Positions 1-7,622 of a stretch of DNA of 30,450 nucleotides are shown in pieces (positions within the stretch are counted from its first letter, which is position 1; each line of letters begins with the position of its first letter). The DNA is from CAZDXJ01 sp964509475 (lineage in GTDB: Bacteria > Pseudomonadota > Gammaproteobacteria > Methylococcales > Methylomonadaceae). The stretch lies in the NCBI GenBank assembly GCA_964509475.1, contig CAZDXJ010000027.1, forward strand, positions 1 to 30,450, given 5' to 3'. Made by a program: the position numbers and the translations under genes. Under the pieces are notes generated by a model. The model worked only from the letters and a program-made list of their open reading frames with translations. It made no database searches and was not told where the DNA came from.

Positions 1-264
1 GCTGTATTGTAATAATTTAAAATTTATTTTGTCCTTTTTATTGGGGTAGTATAAAGCGCCCGCACTATCCAGCTGCTTTACAGGTTCAAGGTTCCAGGCC
101 AATTGTTTTTCCTTACCTAACCTTTTTACCTTTTTCCGTAAACCCGTCGCCAAAGCAATGCCATGGAGATTCCAGTCTCCGCTTAACTCAATGGTTTTTG
201 TTCCATTGTGTTTTGATATGTGCAAGCGTGGTAGTGTTATTCCTTGTTGGATTACCCTAGGCAT
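1..264 (-). CDS. MlaE-type ABC transporter permease with N-terminal STAS-like domain, 5' part only
   Basis: An open minus-strand frame of 88 codons starts at the ATG at 264 and runs off the left edge without a stop. The visible part reads like the STAS-like domain that precedes the permease (DUF140/MlaE) domain in many gammaproteobacterial lipid transporters: a beta strand with the motif ELSGDWNL near residues 29-36 and a helix-start motif QLDSAGA near 68-74, the usual STAS serine region. Such proteins work with an MlaF-like ATPase and an MlaD-like MCE protein in lipid traffic between the membranes. The permease part lies outside the window, so the assignment rests on the STAS half alone. No strong Shine-Dalgarno sequence is visible before the ATG. 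A lone STAS protein is a possible alternative. Confidence 0.7.
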   Translation of the reverse strand, partial: MPRVIQQGITLPRLHISKHNGTKTIELSGDWNLHGIALATGLRKKVKRLGKEKQLAWNLEPVKQLDSAGALYYPNKKDKINFKLLQYS

Positions 265-404
265 GAAAATAGTCGGTTGCTACATAACAATGAAATAAGG
301 CTTAAACATCAGATCCAAAGAATTAATTATACTCTGCGTGTTGACGAATGCGGAAAATGAGTCAACTATTAGGACAAAAATTCTTGCCGGAAGCGCCCTC
401 CTCC

Positions 405-436
405 CTGTCTACCAACAGGCAGGCGTAGCCGCGTGT
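405..436 (-). repeat. Dispersed intergenic repeat, module B copy
   Basis: This stretch contains CCAACAGGCAGGCGT and GCCGCGTG, matching the reverse complement of 14299-14330 and part of 24951-24972. It sits between the MlaE-type gene start and the DUF455 gene, in a 241-bp gap where I see no gene. Confidence 0.6.
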
Positions 437-505
437 CGTATAAAATCCTTCAATTCATACCAATCAAAAATTGTCGTCACATGGCACGATAATGACAAGG
501 CTGGG

Positions 506-1333
506 TTAACATTGACCCGCTTGCTGCACCTGGGTATGGTATGTAATTTCCAACCAATCCAGTTCGGCATCACTGAATCCGGCTTGTTTTCGTAAGGCCC
601 GATTTAATTGTCCACGAGGCTGTCCCTTCAATCGGCTGTTGAGCAAGAATTGATAATGGACTTCTGGAGCCAAACCTCGCTGTTTACACAAGACATCAAA
701 CCAATAGCTGCCCCGTTGAACATGTCCTATTTCATCAGCCAATATCCGCTGCAACAGTTCAACGCTTTGCCTATCATTCAATGCCTTGAATTTAGCAATC
801 ATCGGCGGGGTTACATCAAGACCCCGGGCCTCCATATAACGCGGCACCAAAGCAAGACGTGCGATCGGATCGTCAGCCGTGTCTTCAGCGACATCCCACA
901 AACCACTATGTGCGGGTAAATCGCCATAATCCAGATTAAACTGCTGCAAATGCCGCCGGATCATCGAGAAATGCAGGGCTTCTTCATCCGCTACACGCAG
1001 CCAGTCACGATAAAAGGCTTCCGGTAAGCCTCGGAAGCGATAAATAATATCCCAAGCCAAATAAATTGCCATAAATTCAATATGGGCCAAGGCGTGGAAA
1101 AATGCCGCTTTGCCCGCTTCTGTGCTAAATTTACGTTTGGGCATGACGCGGGGATCCCGTAACTGCGGACGCTTTGGAAAACATGCGCAACTTATTGGCA
1201 AGGGCGTCTCGGAAGCTGCAAACGATAACTCGCCGGCATCGAGTAATGTTCGCGCTTGTTGAGTCATGCGCAATTTTTCATCAATACCATCTTGTTGCAA
1301 ACAGAAAGCGGCGATCTCAAAAATATTGTTCAT
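506..1333 (-). CDS. DUF455 family ferritin-like protein
   Basis: The 275-residue product matches the DUF455 (COG2833) family. It has a ferritin-like helical bundle whose metal-ligand-type motifs are visible: HALAHIE near residues 80-86, DEEALHF near 117-123, the family hallmark PRYMEARGLDVTP near 168-180, and ADEIGHVQRG near 200-209. The spaced E/H pairs suggest a carboxylate-bridged di-iron site, but no substrate is established for the family and I do not propose one. The length is normal. The start codon is only 16 bp from the divergent VanZ gene start, so each promoter must overlap the neighbouring gene. Confidence 0.85.
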   Translation of the reverse strand: MNNIFEIAAFCLQQDGIDEKLRMTQQARTLLDAGELSFAASETPLPISCACFPKRPQLRDPRVMPKRKFSTEAGKAAFFHALAHIEFMAIYLAWDIIYRFRGLPEAFYRDWLRVADEEALHFSMIRRHLQQFNLDYGDLPAHSGLWDVAEDTADDPIARLALVPRYMEARGLDVTPPMIAKFKALNDRQSVELLQRILADEIGHVQRGSYWFDVLCKQRGLAPEVHYQFLLNSRLKGQPRGQLNRALRKQAGFSDAELDWLEITYHTQVQQAGQC

Positions 1334-1349
1334 AAAGGTCTAAGAAACT

Positions 1350-1772
1350 ATGTATACGAATTATTCCAGATCATTACATATCGTAACTGATTTTTGCGGG
1401 TTATTATTATATTGCGCTGTTATTTATTGGTTATCCAGCCAACCCCAACAACCCGTCCAAATCCATTTTTCCCATCAGGACAAGGTTTTGCATGCTATTG
1501 CCTTTATGATCATGGCCGTTCTGGTCTGGCGCTGTTTTCGCCATTTTGATATTGGTATACGGTCGCGTTTCGGATTCAGTCTGTTATTCTGTTCCTTGTA
1601 TGGCCTTGCTGACGAATGGCATCAATCCTTTATTCCCGGCCGGCAAACCGATATTGCCGACTGGTTGGCCGATACCACTGGCGCAGCACTTTGTCTTTTT
1701 ATGTTATACAAACTGCAAAAACCACGTTATTCAGCTAAAATTGATGTCATTGTTGACAATTCACATAAATGA
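1350..1772 (+). CDS. VanZ family membrane protein
   Basis: The 140-residue product has about four membrane segments and the usual VanZ-like motifs: DKVLHAIAF after the first transmembrane helix, and DEWHQSFIPGRQTDIADWLADTTGA in the second half, which carries the conserved DE, Q, PGR and D...G positions. VanZ-like proteins were named after the teicoplanin-resistance accessory protein; most chromosomal members have no proven role. The stop overlaps the original start of the next gene (TGATG at 1770-1774), so it is the first gene of an operon with the broken GNAT and hydrolase genes. Confidence 0.85.
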   Translation: MYTNYSRSLHIVTDFCGLLLYCAVIYWLSSQPQQPVQIHFSHQDKVLHAIAFMIMAVLVWRCFRHFDIGIRSRFGFSLLFCSLYGLADEWHQSFIPGRQTDIADWLADTTGAALCLFMLYKLQKPRYSAKIDVIVDNSHK

Positions 1773-2381
1773 TGGCAAAGAATATACGCATTGAACGCTG
1801 GAGCGGGCAAAAACTGGAACGCTATATTCCTGATCTGGCCCGCTTGCGCATTGAAGTATTCGGTTCTATTCCGTGATTTTCCTTATTTGTACGATGGTGA
1901 TTACGATTATGAAAAAAAATATCTGAAAACCTATATCGACTGTCCGGAAAGTGTCATTGTTCTCGCTTTTGATGGCGATCAGGTAATTGGCGCTTCCACG
2001 GCTATCCCCATGCGTTATGAAACGGATGAAGCCAAAAAGCCGTTTTTACAACATGGCTACAGTCCCGATGAAATCTTTTACTGTGGAGAGTCGGTATTAA
2101 ACAAAAATTGTCGTGGTCTTGGTATAGGGGTGCGTTTTTTTGAAGAAAGAGAGGCGTATGCAGCCGATCTGGGCGGGTTCCGGCATATCTGTTTTTGTTG
2201 TGTGGAAAGACCCGCCGATCATCCCCGCCGGCCAAAGGATTACATACCATTGGATAAATTCTGGAATAACCGGGGTTATTTCAAACACCCGGAATTAACG
2301 ACAAGCTATAGCTGGAAAGACCTGGACGAAACAACTCAAACACTTAAGCCAATGACTTTCTGGTTAAAACATGAATGTTAA
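1772..2381 (+). pseudogene. GNAT family N-acetyltransferase, broken by a 10-bp insertion
   Basis: The ATG at 1772, overlapping the VanZ stop, opens a frame whose product begins MAKNIRIERWSGQ and continues to LRIEVF, but it ends at a TGA at 1874-1876. The rest of the acetyltransferase (RDFPYLYDGDYDYEKKYL onward to 2381) is in another frame. A 10-bp segment lies between direct TATTC repeats at 1857-1861 and 1867-1871. Removing 10 bp restores a continuous LRIEVFRDFPYLYDG product of about 199 residues, the usual size and sequence of this family. A TTG at 1791 could start the second frame, but its first 25 or so residues look like out-of-frame translation and lose the first strand and helix. The acetyl-CoA region (GESVLNKNCRGLGIGVRFFEER) is intact. 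The gene overlaps the hydrolase gene downstream. Confidence 0.8.
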
Positions 2382-3246
2382 GGTTGCCAGCGCTCAATGT
2401 GATATTGGTTTCTTGAAAAACTGGCAGGATTATAAAGACAAAACAGAACACTGGGTGCGCAGCGCGGCCGCACAAAATGCCCAGATTCTGCTGTTTCCTG
2501 AATATGCCAGCATGGAGTTGGCTTCTTTGTTTCCGAAGCCTGTTTATAAATCGTTAAACAAACAGCTGCATTCCATGCAAACCGTGTTAGATGACTATCT
2601 GAATTTATTTCAAGGTCTGGCGCAAAAATATCGCTGTCATATCCAGGCGGGTACGTTTCCGGTCAAAATTGAAAGAGGCCAATTCCGTAACCGTGCCTAC
2701 CTTTTTTATCAGTCACAAACCCGATGGTTTTTACGATTTCCAGGAAAAACTGCAAATGACCCGTTTTGAAAAAGAGCAGTGGTTAATCGAAGGCGGTAAA
2801 AAAACAAAGTGTTTGATACGGAGTTTGGCAAACTGGGCATCAATGTTTGTTATGACAGTGAATTTCCAATATTTGCACGCCAACAGGCAGAAGCCGGTGT
2901 CCGCTTGATTCTGGTGCTGAGCTGCACCGATACCCTGGCTGGTTATTACCGGGTACGCATTGGTTGTCAGGCGCGAGCACTGGAAAACCAATGCTACGTC
3001 ATTCAATCCTCAACCGTCGGCGAGGCCTTATGGTTCAAAGCGGTCGATATCAATATCGGTGCCGCAGCTGTTTTCAGTCCGGCCGATAAGGGGTTTCCCG
3101 ATGATGGAATTTTGGCGATAGGCAAGATCAACAAACCCCAGTGGGTTATGGCATCGCTATCCTTGAACGATATTGACCGGGTTCGTGATACCGGACAAGT
3201 GTTTAATTTCCAGGATTGGCCAAAACAGTTTTTAAGCACTCAATGA
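2371..3246 (+). pseudogene. Carbon-nitrogen hydrolase (nitrilase superfamily), two compensating frameshifts
   Basis: Three pieces make one nitrilase-superfamily protein of about 291 residues. Frame 1 gives MNVKVASAQCDIG to RNRAYLF with catalytic Glu in LLFPEYAS. Frame 2 carries the catalytic Lys in DFQEKLQMTRFEKEQW. Frame 1 resumes at KVFDTEFGKLGINVCYDSEFP with the catalytic Cys. The first shift coincides with a T6 run (2702-2707), where removing one T restores the reading. The second coincides with an A7 run (2798-2804), where one more A restores it. The net length is unchanged. As written, translation stops at 2769 before Lys and Cys. The ATG overlaps the GNAT gene end by 11 bp. The 3' end overlaps the rpoS end by 7 bp, tail to tail. 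Homopolymer sequencing errors are an alternative, but the upstream gene is also broken. Confidence 0.8.
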
Positions 3247-4226
3247 AACACCGCTTCAAAGGAAAACCCTCCGAATTCCAGAATTTCTTTCAACCGCTTC
3301 AGTGCATCCATCTGGATTTGCCGAACCCGCTCTCGCGTTACTCCCAATTCCTGGGCAACCTGCTCCAGGGTGGCGTTTTCATAACCACATAAGCCATAAC
3401 GGCGGCATATGACTTCACGTTGTTTTTCCGACAACTGCATCAACCAACCCGAGATATTTTCCTGAATACCTTTTTCCTGTAAAGCTTCGGCTGGAGATAT
3501 TGATTTAATATCGGTAATCGATTCAACCAAAGGTTTGTCAAAATCATGTCCCAGGGGTACATCAACGGAAGCAATGCGCTGATTTAACTTGAGCATTTTT
3601 TCAACCGATTTGACCGGTTTACCCAGGTGCAGAGCAATGTCTTCCGCTCTGGGATCATAATCCAGTTTTTGCGCCAACTCACGTTGCGCCTTCAAATAAA
3701 CATTCATTTCCTTGACAATGTGAATTGGCAGGCGAATCGTCCGGGTTTGGTTCATAATGGCCCGTTCAATCGTTTGCCTGATCCACCAGGTGGCATAGGT
3801 GGAAAAGCGAAAACCGCGTTCCGGATCAAATTTTTCGACCGCCCGGATCAAACCAAGATTGCCTTCTTCAATCAAATCCAGTAGCGGTAAGCCACGGTTA
3901 AGATAACGGCGCGAGATTTTCACGACCAGCCGCAGATTACTCTCAATCATGATCTTGCGTGCCTCATTATCGCCCTGCAACGCTTTTTTTCCGTAAAGTT
4001 TTTCTTCCTCCGCAGTCAACAACCTGGATTTACCCAGTTCATTCAGATAAACCCGGGTTGCGTCAAATGAAGGCTCATTATTTTGAGTTTCGGTGATTTT
4101 TTTGTCATTCGCCTTGATATTATCCAACAAACTGACATCAACATCGTGTTCATCAAATAAAACATCATCGACAAGTACGGTACAGCAACTGTCATTATCG
4201 GCGACTTCAATCAGATCATCTTTCAT
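3240..4226 (-). CDS. rpoS: RNA polymerase sigma factor RpoS (stationary-phase sigma S)
   Basis: The 328-residue product has the complete sigma-70 group 2 architecture: region 1.2 (DATRVYLNELGKSRLLTAEEE), region 2 (NLRLVVKISRRYLNRGLPLLDLIEEGNLGLIRAVEKFD, then FSTYATWWIRQTIERA), the RpoS-like IRLPIHIVKEMNVYL stretch in which E. coli RpoS carries the RssB-contacting lysine, and region 4 with GVTRERVRQIQMDALKRLKEIL. It directs transcription of stationary-phase and stress genes. I chose the ATG at 4226 because GGGGG lies six bases upstream; a TTG at 4244 would add six residues. It lies 51 bp after nlpD, the conserved gammaproteobacterial order, in which rpoS is often transcribed from a promoter inside nlpD. 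Confidence 0.95.
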   Translation of the reverse strand: MKDDLIEVADNDSCCTVLVDDVLFDEHDVDVSLLDNIKANDKKITETQNNEPSFDATRVYLNELGKSRLLTAEEEKLYGKKALQGDNEARKIMIESNLRLVVKISRRYLNRGLPLLDLIEEGNLGLIRAVEKFDPERGFRFSTYATWWIRQTIERAIMNQTRTIRLPIHIVKEMNVYLKAQRELAQKLDYDPRAEDIALHLGKPVKSVEKMLKLNQRIASVDVPLGHDFDKPLVESITDIKSISPAEALQEKGIQENISGWLMQLSEKQREVICRRYGLCGYENATLEQVAQELGVTRERVRQIQMDALKRLKEILEFGGFSFEAVFH

Positions 4227-4277
4227 GCTAACCCCCTGTATCAATTGGCTGGACAGTCAAACTCATGCTTTAAATAT

Positions 4278-5027
4278 TCATTTCGGCAAATAATTTACCG
4301 GATTCACCGGCTGTCCATTTTTTCTAATTTCAAAATGCAACGAAAATTTGTTATTCGAATTCTTACCCACTTCGGCAATGATCTGTCCCTTTTTTACTTT
4401 TTGTCCTTCCTTGACCAATAATCGCCGGTTATAGGCGTAAGCACTTAAAAACCGATCATTATGCTTTATAATCAAAAGCTTACCATAACCAATCAGGCCG
4501 CTTCCGCTGTATACTACCTTTCCTTTGGCAGCCGCCTCGATTAACTGCCCGGCTTTTGCCTGTATGTCGATTCCTTTATTACCCGACTGTGAGTACGTCT
4601 TTAATATACGACCTTTAAGCGGCCATTGCCAGTACAACGTTAACACTTTTTCATTACTAATTGAAAAACTTGACTTTTTTTGTGACGTGTTTCTCTTTTT
4701 TTGGGTTATTGATAACCTTTTGACAGCCTTTTTACGGATGCTGGAGGGATTATTGGGCTTGAATAATTTGATTGTCTGCCCTGTTTTGATTTTATAGGGT
4801 GGATGGATATGGTTCCATGCCGCTAATTGGTGATAATCATGACCGGAACGGTGACCGATTGAATAAAGCGTATCGCCAGACTTTACCTTGTAATATTTGC
4901 TCGTGATTAGGTCATGCTCATATTGCCGGGAGATATTTCTTTGTAGTCTATGATGAGTGGCGCATCCATACCCTAATGTCAGGGTGAAAAATACGACAGC
5001 AAGTCGTTGCCAAAATCTTGCCGGCAT
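4278..5027 (-). CDS. nlpD: NlpD-like lipoprotein: LysM plus degenerate M23 (LytM) domain
   Basis: The 249-residue product has a hydrophobic signal ending at a likely lipidated Cys22 (GYGC, a weak lipobox), a LysM domain at about 46-89 (YYKVKSGDTLYSIGHR) for peptidoglycan binding, a basic linker, and a C-terminal M23 domain at about 134-249. The M23 zinc and catalytic residues are incomplete: the first His of HxxxD is Asn150 while Asp154 remains, the YAH His is Tyr199, and HxH is SxH (Ser229, His231). This matches E. coli NlpD, which has no hydrolase activity and instead activates the amidase AmiC at the septum. The position just upstream of rpoS supports the assignment. The gene starts 19 bp after the J-domain gene. 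Confidence 0.9.
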   Translation of the reverse strand: MPARFWQRLAVVFFTLTLGYGCATHHRLQRNISRQYEHDLITSKYYKVKSGDTLYSIGHRSGHDYHQLAAWNHIHPPYKIKTGQTIKLFKPNNPSSIRKKAVKRLSITQKKRNTSQKKSSFSISNEKVLTLYWQWPLKGRILKTYSQSGNKGIDIQAKAGQLIEAAAKGKVVYSGSGLIGYGKLLIIKHNDRFLSAYAYNRRLLVKEGQKVKKGQIIAEVGKNSNNKFSLHFEIRKNGQPVNPVNYLPK

Positions 5028-5046
5028 GATCTGTATGACCCCTTAT

Positions 5047-5535
5047 CTATCCCAACAAGGTTTTTTTTGCTTGATTGATTCTTGCAGCCAAATAATCCGA
5101 ACCGCCCCGATCCGGATGGTTTTTTTGCATAAGACGCTTATGTGCCATGATAATTTCCTGTTTTGATGCGTCAGGTTTCAAACCCAGAATTTCATAAGCC
5201 TCTTGAACCGTCATTGTATTTCCGGAGGTTGAACTCGATTGCCGTGATCTTGCTTGCCGCTGTTGTTGAAAAATAAACCATAAACGCTGCAAATGAGGTA
5301 TATAACGCAGTAAAACGGGTAGAAACCGGGATAGGGATGCCACGGCTACACTCAACAAGGCAAATAGCCAACTTAATCGTCCAGTCACTGCCATATAAAG
5401 AAAAATAATGCCAAGAAAAGTAAATACTGCCCAACGCAGATAACGGGCCACGGTTTGCGCAGGGGCATGCAAAAACCAGCGTACAGCCCAAAATACCAGA
5501 AACAGAACAAGCAACAATAAATAAACCCGAATCAA
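5047..5535 (-). CDS. Membrane-anchored J-domain protein
   Basis: The product has about three N-terminal hydrophobic segments, then a Ser/Gln/Arg-rich linker, and ends in a short J-domain (AYEILGLKPDASKQEIIMAHKRLMQKNHPDRGG). The HPD signature needed to stimulate DnaK ATPase is present. The layout, with membrane helices first and the J-domain at the extreme C-terminus, resembles TIM14/Pam18-type proteins more than DnaJ. The client is unknown. There is no in-frame ATG: TTG at 5535 has GGAG six bases upstream and is preferred over TTG at 5547. It is the first gene of the apparent J-domain - nlpD - rpoS operon, a position usually held by surE/pcm in enterobacteria. Confidence 0.8.
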   Translation of the reverse strand: MIRVYLLLLVLFLVFWAVRWFLHAPAQTVARYLRWAVFTFLGIIFLYMAVTGRLSWLFALLSVAVASLSRFLPVLLRYIPHLQRLWFIFQQQRQARSRQSSSTSGNTMTVQEAYEILGLKPDASKQEIIMAHKRLMQKNHPDRGGSDYLAARINQAKKTLLG

Positions 5536-5640
5536 TGCAATCTCCAAGACTAAAGTCTATATTTTTCATATCATTGTACCGGCATAATATCTTAGAATAA
5601 GACAGAATCTTTTACAGTTTAAAAAAATCCCTTTTATTAC

Positions 5641-6174
5641 ATGCAAAATGCCAGTATCCCTATTTTAGGTTTTGCCGCATTCAGCGGTGCCGGTAAAACG
5701 ACTTTGTTAACCCAACTCATTCCATTATTGAAAGCAAAAGGACTTGGCGTTGGCCTTATCAAACATAGCCATCATAATTTTGAAATTGACAAACCCGGCA
5801 AGGACAGCTATCGCTTGCGCCAGGCTGGCGCAAGTCCTGTTATGCTGGTATCCGGCCACCGGCGGGCGATTATTACCGAATTCGAGCCATCCAAGCCGCT
5901 TAATCTGGCAGAACAATTACAAGCGTTTGATCAATCCCGGATTGATTTGATTTTGATAGAGGGCTTCAAATCTGAACAATTCCCCAAAATCGAGGTTTAC
6001 CGTGCGCAGCTACAAAAACCTTTACTCTATCCTGATGATCCTTGCATTATTGCCGTAGCCAGCGATGTTCCATTGGTATTGCCAAAGAATCTGCAAGGTT
6101 TGGATTTGAACAAACCTGAACAAATTACAGATTTTATTTTACGGTATTTTCCCGAATTGCCCGCTACCCCATGA
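5641..6174 (+). CDS. mobB: Molybdopterin-guanine dinucleotide biosynthesis protein MobB
   Basis: The 177-residue P-loop protein starts with a beta strand and Walker A (GAGKTTLL, residues 16-23), followed by IKHSHHNFEIDKPGKDSYRLRQAGA, the family hallmark, and a later LILIEGFKSEQFPKIEVYR motif. MobB binds GTP and assists MobA in attaching GMP to molybdopterin, yielding the MGD form used by DMSO-reductase-family enzymes such as formate dehydrogenases and nitrate reductases. Its stop overlaps the moeA start (ATGA at 6171-6174), so the two are translationally coupled. The gene is divergent from the J-domain gene across about 100 bp that should hold both promoters. Confidence 0.93.
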   Translation: MQNASIPILGFAAFSGAGKTTLLTQLIPLLKAKGLGVGLIKHSHHNFEIDKPGKDSYRLRQAGASPVMLVSGHRRAIITEFEPSKPLNLAEQLQAFDQSRIDLILIEGFKSEQFPKIEVYRAQLQKPLLYPDDPCIIAVASDVPLVLPKNLQGLDLNKPEQITDFILRYFPELPATP

Positions 6175-7418
6175 CTGATTTTTGCAATCAAGAAAAATCC
6201 GGTTTGCTCTCTTTGAGTCAGGCCCTGCACTATATCCAGAGCAACATAACGCCGGTAACCTGTTCAGAAATTGTCTGCCTGCGGCAGGCGCTGGGCCGTA
6301 TTCTGGCAGCCCCCCTTTATGCCAACATTGATCTTCCACCCTACAGGAATTCATCGATGGATGGTTATGCTTTTTCATCCGCTGACGCCCTTGGACAAAC
6401 GCCCTTTGTTCTGGAAGTCGTGGGCACATCCTGGGCGGGCCACCCCTTCACGGGAACCTGTGAACCAGGTCAATGTGTACAAATATTTACCGGCGCACGG
6501 GTTCCCGAAGGAGCTGATTGTGTGGTCATGCAGGAACAGGTCACACGTCGTGCTCAACAGGCAATCTTTCATCATGCGGGTGAACCCGGCTTCAATATCC
6601 GCTCTCCTGGAGAAGACATCCAAAAAGGTGAACAATTATTGGCGCCTGGCAAAAAATTAACCGCCGCTGATCTGGGTTTAATCGCCGCTGCCGGAATCTA
6701 CAAAATTCCGGTAAAACGAAAACTGCATATTGGTTTTTTTTCCACTGGCAACGAGCTGGTTGCACTGGGTCATAAGCTGCAGGCCGGTCAGATTTACGAC
6801 AGCAACCGTTATACCCTGGAGGGTTTGTTGCAAGACCCCTGTTACCAGGTATCCGACCTGGGGGTGTTGGCAGATGATGCCGAACGCATACAAACCGCAT
6901 TAGAGCAAGCGGCACAAAGCTGTGACGTTTTGTTGACAACCGGTGGTGCCTCGGTGGGTGAAGCTGATTTTATCAAACCCGTGCTGGAAAAAATCGGCCA
7001 GGTCAATTTCTGGAAAATCGCCATGAAGCCCGGCAAACCGCTGGCTTATGGCAACATCGGCGCATGTCATTTTTTTGCCTTGCCCGGCAACCCGGTATCG
7101 GTTATCGCAACCTGTCAACACATCGTTCTGCCCGCGTTACGGCAATTATGCGGCGGCTTGCCAAACCAGGCGCTGCGCCTTAAAGCCTATTGCCGCGATA
7201 ATTTAAAAAAATCACCCGGCCGTCTGGAATTTCAACGCGGTATTCTGAGCCAAACAAAAGATGGCCGGTTTTTCGTTCAATCCGCCGGCAAGCAAGGCTC
7301 CAATATTCTGAGCGCGATAAGCCGGGCCAATTGTTATATCATCCTCAGCGCCGAAAGTGCCGGTGTAAAGGCAGGTGAATGTGTGGAAGTACAGCCTTTT
7401 ACCCCCTTCGTCGCGTAA
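6171..7418 (+). CDS. moeA: Molybdopterin molybdenumtransferase MoeA
   Basis: The 415-residue product shows the MoeA domain order: domain I/II with PPYRNSSMDGYAF (about 57-69) and FTGARVPEGADCVVMQE, domain III with FSTGNELV, DSNRYTLEGLL, TTGGASVGEADFIKPVLE and MKPGKPLAYG followed by FALPGNPVSV, and a C-terminal beta-barrel domain IV. MoeA inserts molybdate (or tungstate in some organisms) into adenylylated molybdopterin. The length is typical. It follows mobB with a 4-bp overlap, and a tungstate-type transporter lies about 9 kb away, which makes a cofactor-supply theme in this region likely. Confidence 0.95.
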   Translation: MTDFCNQEKSGLLSLSQALHYIQSNITPVTCSEIVCLRQALGRILAAPLYANIDLPPYRNSSMDGYAFSSADALGQTPFVLEVVGTSWAGHPFTGTCEPGQCVQIFTGARVPEGADCVVMQEQVTRRAQQAIFHHAGEPGFNIRSPGEDIQKGEQLLAPGKKLTAADLGLIAAAGIYKIPVKRKLHIGFFSTGNELVALGHKLQAGQIYDSNRYTLEGLLQDPCYQVSDLGVLADDAERIQTALEQAAQSCDVLLTTGGASVGEADFIKPVLEKIGQVNFWKIAMKPGKPLAYGNIGACHFFALPGNPVSVIATCQHIVLPALRQLCGGLPNQALRLKAYCRDNLKKSPGRLEFQRGILSQTKDGRFFVQSAGKQGSNILSAISRANCYIILSAESAGVKAGECVEVQPFTPFVA

Positions 7419-7507
7419 TCTCAACAATTTGGTAACGACTCACCCGGTTGTGTTGTGGCCGGCGTAGATCATTGATTGATCAGGACACGTGCATAAATCC
7501 CTGTTAT

Positions 7508-7546
7508 GCAAGCCCAGCTCTTCCGTGGAAGGGCTGGGCAAGCCTG
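7508..7546 (-). repeat. 39-bp palindromic repeat (module A) between convergent genes
   Basis: This 39-bp stretch is identical, in inverse orientation, to 14326-14364. It folds as a long hairpin: GCCCAGC and CTTCC pair with GGAAG and GCTGGGC, with a single U.G wobble and a tiny loop. It lies in the 204-bp gap between the convergent ends of moeA and the methyltransferase gene. There is no U-tract, so it looks like a REP-type element rather than a classical terminator, though it could slow transcription from both sides. Confidence 0.8.
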
Positions 7547-7622
7547 ATAAATCAACAACCTGCACCGGCTTTTCAGAGGGGGTGAGTCGATACACAATTT
7601 GTAAGGAATGTTTTCACCGGTT

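Noticed and set aside
338..595. Open frame of 85 codons near the left edge
   Set aside because: It crosses a dispersed repeat and overlaps the 3' end of the DUF455 gene antisense; no domain is seen.
2798..2805. Programmed -1 frameshift site in the hydrolase gene (A7C)
   Set aside because: The A AAA AAC heptamer is out of phase with the incoming frame, and a separate +1 event would be needed upstream at T6.
7500..7550. CRISPR-like repeat
   Set aside because: Only single hairpin copies at distant sites, no regular spacers and no cas genes.
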